A stretch of DNA of 49,997 bases. Origin: an uncultured Oscillospiraceae bacterium. Lineage in GTDB: Bacteria > Bacillota > Clostridia > Oscillospirales > Oscillospiraceae. Shown here one piece after another: positions 46,969 to 49,997 of the stretch. Under the pieces are notes generated by a model that was given only the letters and a program-made list of their open reading frames with translations, did no database searches and had not been told where the DNA came from. Both the position numbers and the translations under genes were made by a program. The number at the start of each line of letters is the position of its first letter. The stretch's first letter is position 1. The stretch spans positions 1 through 49,997 of the forward strand of contig CAKTPO010000017.1 of assembly GCA_934591845.1 (NCBI GenBank), in the 5' to 3' direction.

Positions 46969-48927
46969 ATGTGCGAACAATGCAAAGAAAAATTCTACAT
47001 TACGACCCCCATCTACTACCCCTCCGCCAAGCTGCACATTGGCCACACCTACTGCACCGTGGCCACCGATGCCATGGCCCGCTACAAGCGGCTGAAGGGC
47101 TGCGACGTCATGTTCCTGACAGGCACCGATGAGCATGGCCAGAAAATCGAGGACAAGGCAAAAGAGGCCGGTGTCACCCCCCAGCAGTTTGTGGATGAGA
47201 TCGTAGAGGGTCCCGGCGGCGTGCTGGATCTGTGGAAACTGATGAACATCTCCTATGACCGGTTCATCCGCACCACCGATGACTACCACGTGGCCTCCAT
47301 CCAGAAGATTTTCAAGAAGATGCACGACAATGGCGACATCTACAAGGGCACCTACAAGGGCAAATACTGCAAGCCCTGCGAAAGCTTCTGGACCGAAAGC
47401 CAGCTGGTAGACGGCAAGTGCCCCGACTGTGGCCGGGACGTTCAGGATGCGGAGGAGGAAGCCTATTTCTTCCGGCTCTCCAAGTATGCCGACCGGGTGC
47501 GGGATCTGCTTGAAAACACGGATTTCCTGGAACCCCGGAGCCGGGTCAACGAAATGGTCAACAACTTTATCAAGCCCGGCCTGGAAGACCTGTGCGTTTC
47601 CCGGACCAGCTTCACCTGGGGCGTGCCTGTGGACTTTGACCCGGGCCACGTGGTCTATGTGTGGATCGATGCCCTCTTTAACTACATGACCGCCCTGGGC
47701 TTCCAAAATGACCGGTACCACGATTTGGAAAAATACTGGCCCGCGGATGTACACTTTGTGGGCAAAGAGATCGTCCGGTTCCACTCCATCATCTGGCCCG
47801 CCATGCTGATGAGCCTGGATCTGCCCCTGCCCAAGAAAGTATTCGGCCACGGCTGGCTGCTGCTGGACGGCGGCAAGATGAGCAAGTCCAAGGGCAACGT
47901 GGTAGACCCTTATGTGCTGGCCCAGCGTTTCGGCGTGGATGCCCTGCGGTTCTTCCTGCTGCGGACCTTCCCCTTTGGCTCTGACGGAAACTTCTCCAAT
48001 GAGGCATTGATCTCCACCATCAACGTGGATTTGGCCAATGACCTGGGCAACCTGGTAAGCCGTACCGTGGCCATGGCCCAGAAGTATTTTGGGGAGCACC
48101 TGCCCGCCCAGCAGACCGAGGATGCGGAAAAGGATGCAGAGCTGCTGGCCATGGTCTCTGCCCTCCGGGATCGTTATGAGGAGCAGATGGAAAAGTACGC
48201 GTTCCAGAATGCCCTGAGTGAGGTCTTTAAGGTCATTTCCCGGGCCAACAAATACATTGACGAAAACGCCCCCTGGGTACTGGCCAAGGACGAGGCCCAG
48301 AAGCCCCGGCTGGCAAGAGTTCTTTACAACCTGCTGGAGACGGTACGGATTTGCGCAGGCCTGTTGCAGCCCTTTATGCCCGATACCGCCGCGGAGATCG
48401 CCAAGCGGCTGGGCGGCGCGACCCTTGGTTGGGAAACCCTGAATGTTTTCGGCACCCTGAACCGGGAAGTCGCCACCTTGGCTGGCCCCGCTCTGTTCCC
48501 CCGGATCGACATGGAAAAGGAGCTGGAAGCCCTGGAAGAACTGAACAAGCCCGCCGTGCCCCCCATGGAGATCGAACCCTACACCCAGGAGAACGTAGAC
48601 TTTGACACCTTCTGCAAAAACGAGCTGCGGGCCGTAAAGGTCAAGGCTTGCCAGAATGTGAAAAAGAGCGACAAGCTGCTGCAATTCACCCTGGATGACG
48701 GCACCGGCACGGATCGCCAGATCCTCTCCGGCATTGCCAAGTTCTACAAGCCCGAGGAGCTGGTCGGCAAGACCCTGGTGGCCATTACCAACCTGCCCCC
48801 CCGGAAAATGATGGGCCGGGAGTCCGCCGGTATGCTGCTCAGTGCCGTCCACAAGGAAAACGGCGAGGAGAAGCTGAACCTGGTGATGCTCTCCGATGCC
48901 ATCCCCGCCGGTGCCAAGCTGTGCTGA
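46969..48927 (+). CDS. metG: Methionyl-tRNA synthetase
   Basis: 652 residues. Class I synthetase that charges tRNA-Met. Landmarks are HIGH (KLHIGHTY near 22), TGTDEHGQKIE, a zinc knuckle of Cys pairs (CKPCESFW ... CPDCG, about 134-163), KMSKSKGNVVDP, an anticodon-binding helical domain, and a C-terminal tRNA-binding EMAP-like domain (about 545-652, FCKNELRAVKVKACQNVKKSDKLLQFTLDDG). The zinc knuckle and added C-terminal domain fit the form common in Clostridia. AAGAGGAGG precedes ATG 46969. Expression is governed by the T-box leader. Confidence 0.96.
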   Translation: MCEQCKEKFYITTPIYYPSAKLHIGHTYCTVATDAMARYKRLKGCDVMFLTGTDEHGQKIEDKAKEAGVTPQQFVDEIVEGPGGVLDLWKLMNISYDRFIRTTDDYHVASIQKIFKKMHDNGDIYKGTYKGKYCKPCESFWTESQLVDGKCPDCGRDVQDAEEEAYFFRLSKYADRVRDLLENTDFLEPRSRVNEMVNNFIKPGLEDLCVSRTSFTWGVPVDFDPGHVVYVWIDALFNYMTALGFQNDRYHDLEKYWPADVHFVGKEIVRFHSIIWPAMLMSLDLPLPKKVFGHGWLLLDGGKMSKSKGNVVDPYVLAQRFGVDALRFFLLRTFPFGSDGNFSNEALISTINVDLANDLGNLVSRTVAMAQKYFGEHLPAQQTEDAEKDAELLAMVSALRDRYEEQMEKYAFQNALSEVFKVISRANKYIDENAPWVLAKDEAQKPRLARVLYNLLETVRICAGLLQPFMPDTAAEIAKRLGGATLGWETLNVFGTLNREVATLAGPALFPRIDMEKELEALEELNKPAVPPMEIEPYTQENVDFDTFCKNELRAVKVKACQNVKKSDKLLQFTLDDGTGTDRQILSGIAKFYKPEELVGKTLVAITNLPPRKMMGRESAGMLLSAVHKENGEEKLNLVMLSDAIPAGAKLC

Positions 48928-48951
48928 TATGGTGCTGATATAACATGACAA

Positions 48952-48999
48952 AGCCCCTGGGAAGCGGCCAGAACGGTCACTTCCCAGGGGCTGTTTTTA
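48952..48999. terminator. Terminator between metG and the isomerase gene
   Basis: A 13-bp stem AGCCCCTGGGAAG (48952-48964) with CTTCCCAGGGGCT (48980-48992) followed by five Ts. Shared by converging genes. Confidence 0.88.
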
Positions 49000-49689
49000 T
49001 TAGTCAGCTGCGGGAGGATACTCGGTGCATAGTAGCCTATAGGGGGCTTCGTCCTCCTCTACCGCCGGGAAGCGGCCCATGGGGGGATTGAAGCGGTTGT
49101 CCTTGGCATCGTCATTGCACTGGCTCACTTCTCCCAGCAGTACATTGCCGGTGCCCGGCTCCACCTCAAAATCGTGGTAGAGCCGCTGCTGGATGAAAAT
49201 ACTCTCCCCGGGAGTCAGCCGGATCTGGGTCCCGGCGGGGACGGTGTAGGTCCTGCCGTCGGTGTGCACCGTTACATCGCTTTCGTAGTCAATGGACTCA
49301 TCCTCATGGGAATTGTACACCCGGATCAGCACATTTCCGCCGCCCCGGTTGATGATGTCCTCGGTCTTGTACCAGTGGAAATGATTGGGAGAATACTGTC
49401 CCTCTTTCAAAAACAGCAGCTTTTCGGCGTAAACCTTGGGGTATTTCTCCCGCAAGGTCTGGCTGCCGTTGCGGATGGTGATGAGGGAAAAGCCCACCTT
49501 GTCAAAATCCCCCTGGCCGTAGTCCGTAATGTCCCAGCCCAGGCAGCACTCCCGTACCTCGTCATATTCATGGCCCTTAGTCTTCCACTCCTCCGGCGTA
49601 AAATTGCAGAAGGGGGGCAGATAACACCGATACTCCCGGCACATCTCCTCCAACTCCCGCAGGGCCTTGTTGATTTCTGAACGTTTCAT
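49000..49689 (-). CDS. D-lyxose ketol-isomerase-like cupin protein
   Basis: 229 residues from ATG 49689; the longer frame to 49761 lacks a site. Single cupin domain with the metal set of D-lyxose isomerases: PNHFHWYKTEDIINRGGG (two His and a Glu) and a final His in QQRLYHDFEVEPG. It probably interconverts D-lyxose and D-xylulose, or D-mannose and D-fructose. Size and the NKALRELEEMCREYRCYLPPF N-terminus match that family. AAAGGAATG is the likely ribosome binding site. A 15-bp palindrome TGCCCCAGAGGGGCA (49708-49722) precedes it. Single-gene unit ending at the terminator shared with metG. Confidence 0.86.
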   Translation of the reverse strand: MKRSEINKALRELEEMCREYRCYLPPFCNFTPEEWKTKGHEYDEVRECCLGWDITDYGQGDFDKVGFSLITIRNGSQTLREKYPKVYAEKLLFLKEGQYSPNHFHWYKTEDIINRGGGNVLIRVYNSHEDESIDYESDVTVHTDGRTYTVPAGTQIRLTPGESIFIQQRLYHDFEVEPGTGNVLLGEVSQCNDDAKDNRFNPPMGRFPAVEEDEAPYRLLCTEYPPAAD

Positions 49690-49707
49690 TTTTCTTTCAT
49701 TCCTTTC

Positions 49708-49722
49708 TGCCCCAGAGGGGCA
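49708..49722 (-). promoter_or_regulatory. Palindrome in the isomerase leader
   Basis: TGCCCC-AGA-GGGGCA, perfectly symmetrical, 20 bp before the isomerase ATG. A weak TATAGT -10 lies upstream at 49738-49743. Possible operator or leader hairpin. Confidence 0.4.
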
Positions 49723-49817
49723 ATGGTCTTTACCCTTACTATAGCATGATTCCGTTATCACGGAAACGGGAATTTAGAAAAAAGTCAATGCGGTCGGGAT
49801 GCGGTGCTCCGAGCCTG

Positions 49818-49846
49818 TTGACAAAACCCGGAAACTGGGGTATAGT
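49818..49846 (+). promoter_or_regulatory. Strong promoter interrupted downstream by an IS end
   Basis: TTGACA (49818-49823), 17 bp, TATAGT (49841-49846). About 75 nt of GC-rich sequence follows, without an ORF, up to the IS end at 49928. It may have served a small RNA or a gene split by the insertion. Confidence 0.6.
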
Positions 49847-49927
49847 ATAGATACAAAGGGTGCCACCAGCAGGTCGGCTCCCCCAGAGTATGGTTTAAGA
49901 AGTAACCGCGTCTGTGGAAGAGTGATA

Positions 49928-49997
49928 TGACCCCCAAATGTTGGACAGAGAATCCGACATTTGGGGGTCATATTATGTCCAAAATAAGCAATGAAAT
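49928..49997 (+). mobile_element. Probable left end of an IS3-type insertion sequence, cut by window
   Basis: TGACCCCCAAATGTTGGA (49928-49945) resembles IS3-family terminal repeats. It is followed by its own reverse complement (49953-49970, one mismatch), giving an 18-bp hairpin that covers the GGGGG ribosome binding site of the ORF starting at 49975. Such hairpins in insertion sequences limit transposase translation from outside transcripts. The element continues off the right edge. Confidence 0.55.
49975..49997 (+). CDS. Start of a probable transposase OrfA, truncated by window
   Basis: ATG 49975 opens MSKISNE, like IS3/IS150-type OrfA N-termini (MSKxxxE). Only seven full codons are visible, so the call relies on the adjoining terminal-repeat sequence. 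Confidence 0.45.

Noticed and set aside
49774..49971. A 65-codon minus-strand frame at the right edge
   Set aside because: It spans a palindromic IS end and a promoter, has no ribosome binding site, and no protein resemblance.

Overview
The window is a 50-kb piece of a GC-rich (about 58-60% by eye) Gram-positive anaerobe, most likely a gut Clostridia member of the Oscillospiraceae type. The evidence is Wood-Ljungdahl (acetyl-CoA pathway) genes, split transketolase subunits, a T-box in front of metG, lipoprotein-type solute-binding proteins, strong purine-rich ribosome binding sites, and TTGACA/TATAAT promoters with 17-bp spacing. No tRNA, rRNA, CRISPR array or phage module was seen. The only mobile DNA is a probable IS3-type left end at the right edge.

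Layout. 1-4.1 kb: start of a sugar-binding lipoprotein (MglB-like), an 0.8-kb non-coding mosaic repeat, and a circularly permuted GH3 protein that has lost key substrate-binding residues. 4.1-11.5 kb: cooC, acsD, an in-frame acsC-acsE fusion, then acsV and a DUF3786 gene under a second promoter. These supply the methyl-transfer and corrinoid half of the pathway; acsA/acsB are not in the window. 11.5-13.8 kb: a Zn/Cd-type P-type ATPase with a separate metal-binding chaperone. 13.9-14.6 kb: a second mosaic repeat. 14.7-16.6 kb: split transketolase. 16.6-20.4 kb: an ArsR regulator and an AT-richer ABC exporter pair. 20.5-24 kb: a tctCBA-ridA operon. 24-27.9 kb: a C-S lyase/aminotransferase and a DcuC-type carrier, divergent from a GntR regulator.

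27.9-32 kb is the most interesting regulatory island. It holds a response regulator, histidine kinase and lipoprotein esterase operon, a solitary degenerate receiver gene, and a small secreted protein built of about 20 xxNG tetrapeptides. All three transcription units have the same 11-bp direct repeat (TTGAGG-N5-TTGAGG) placed 9 bp before a -10 box. This predicts one small regulon controlled by the local two-component system.

32-38 kb: an unknown gene with a LysR regulator, then a complete PTS operon (EIIA, EI, HPr, EIICB) whose HPr has Arg at the regulatory Ser46 position. 38-45 kb: a surface-polysaccharide cluster (Wzy-like polymerase with an acidic repeat, nucleotide-sugar dehydratase, glycosyltransferase, deacetylase, priming transferase). 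45.2-46.6 kb: an iron-ADH-like protein with altered metal ligands next to an orphan microcompartment vertex gene (EutN/CcmL). 46.6-50 kb: T-box and metG, a D-lyxose isomerase-like cupin, and the IS end.

Start codons were chosen by ribosome binding site and family N-terminus; several lie well inside the longest open frame. Functions rest on motif recognition only, with no database search.
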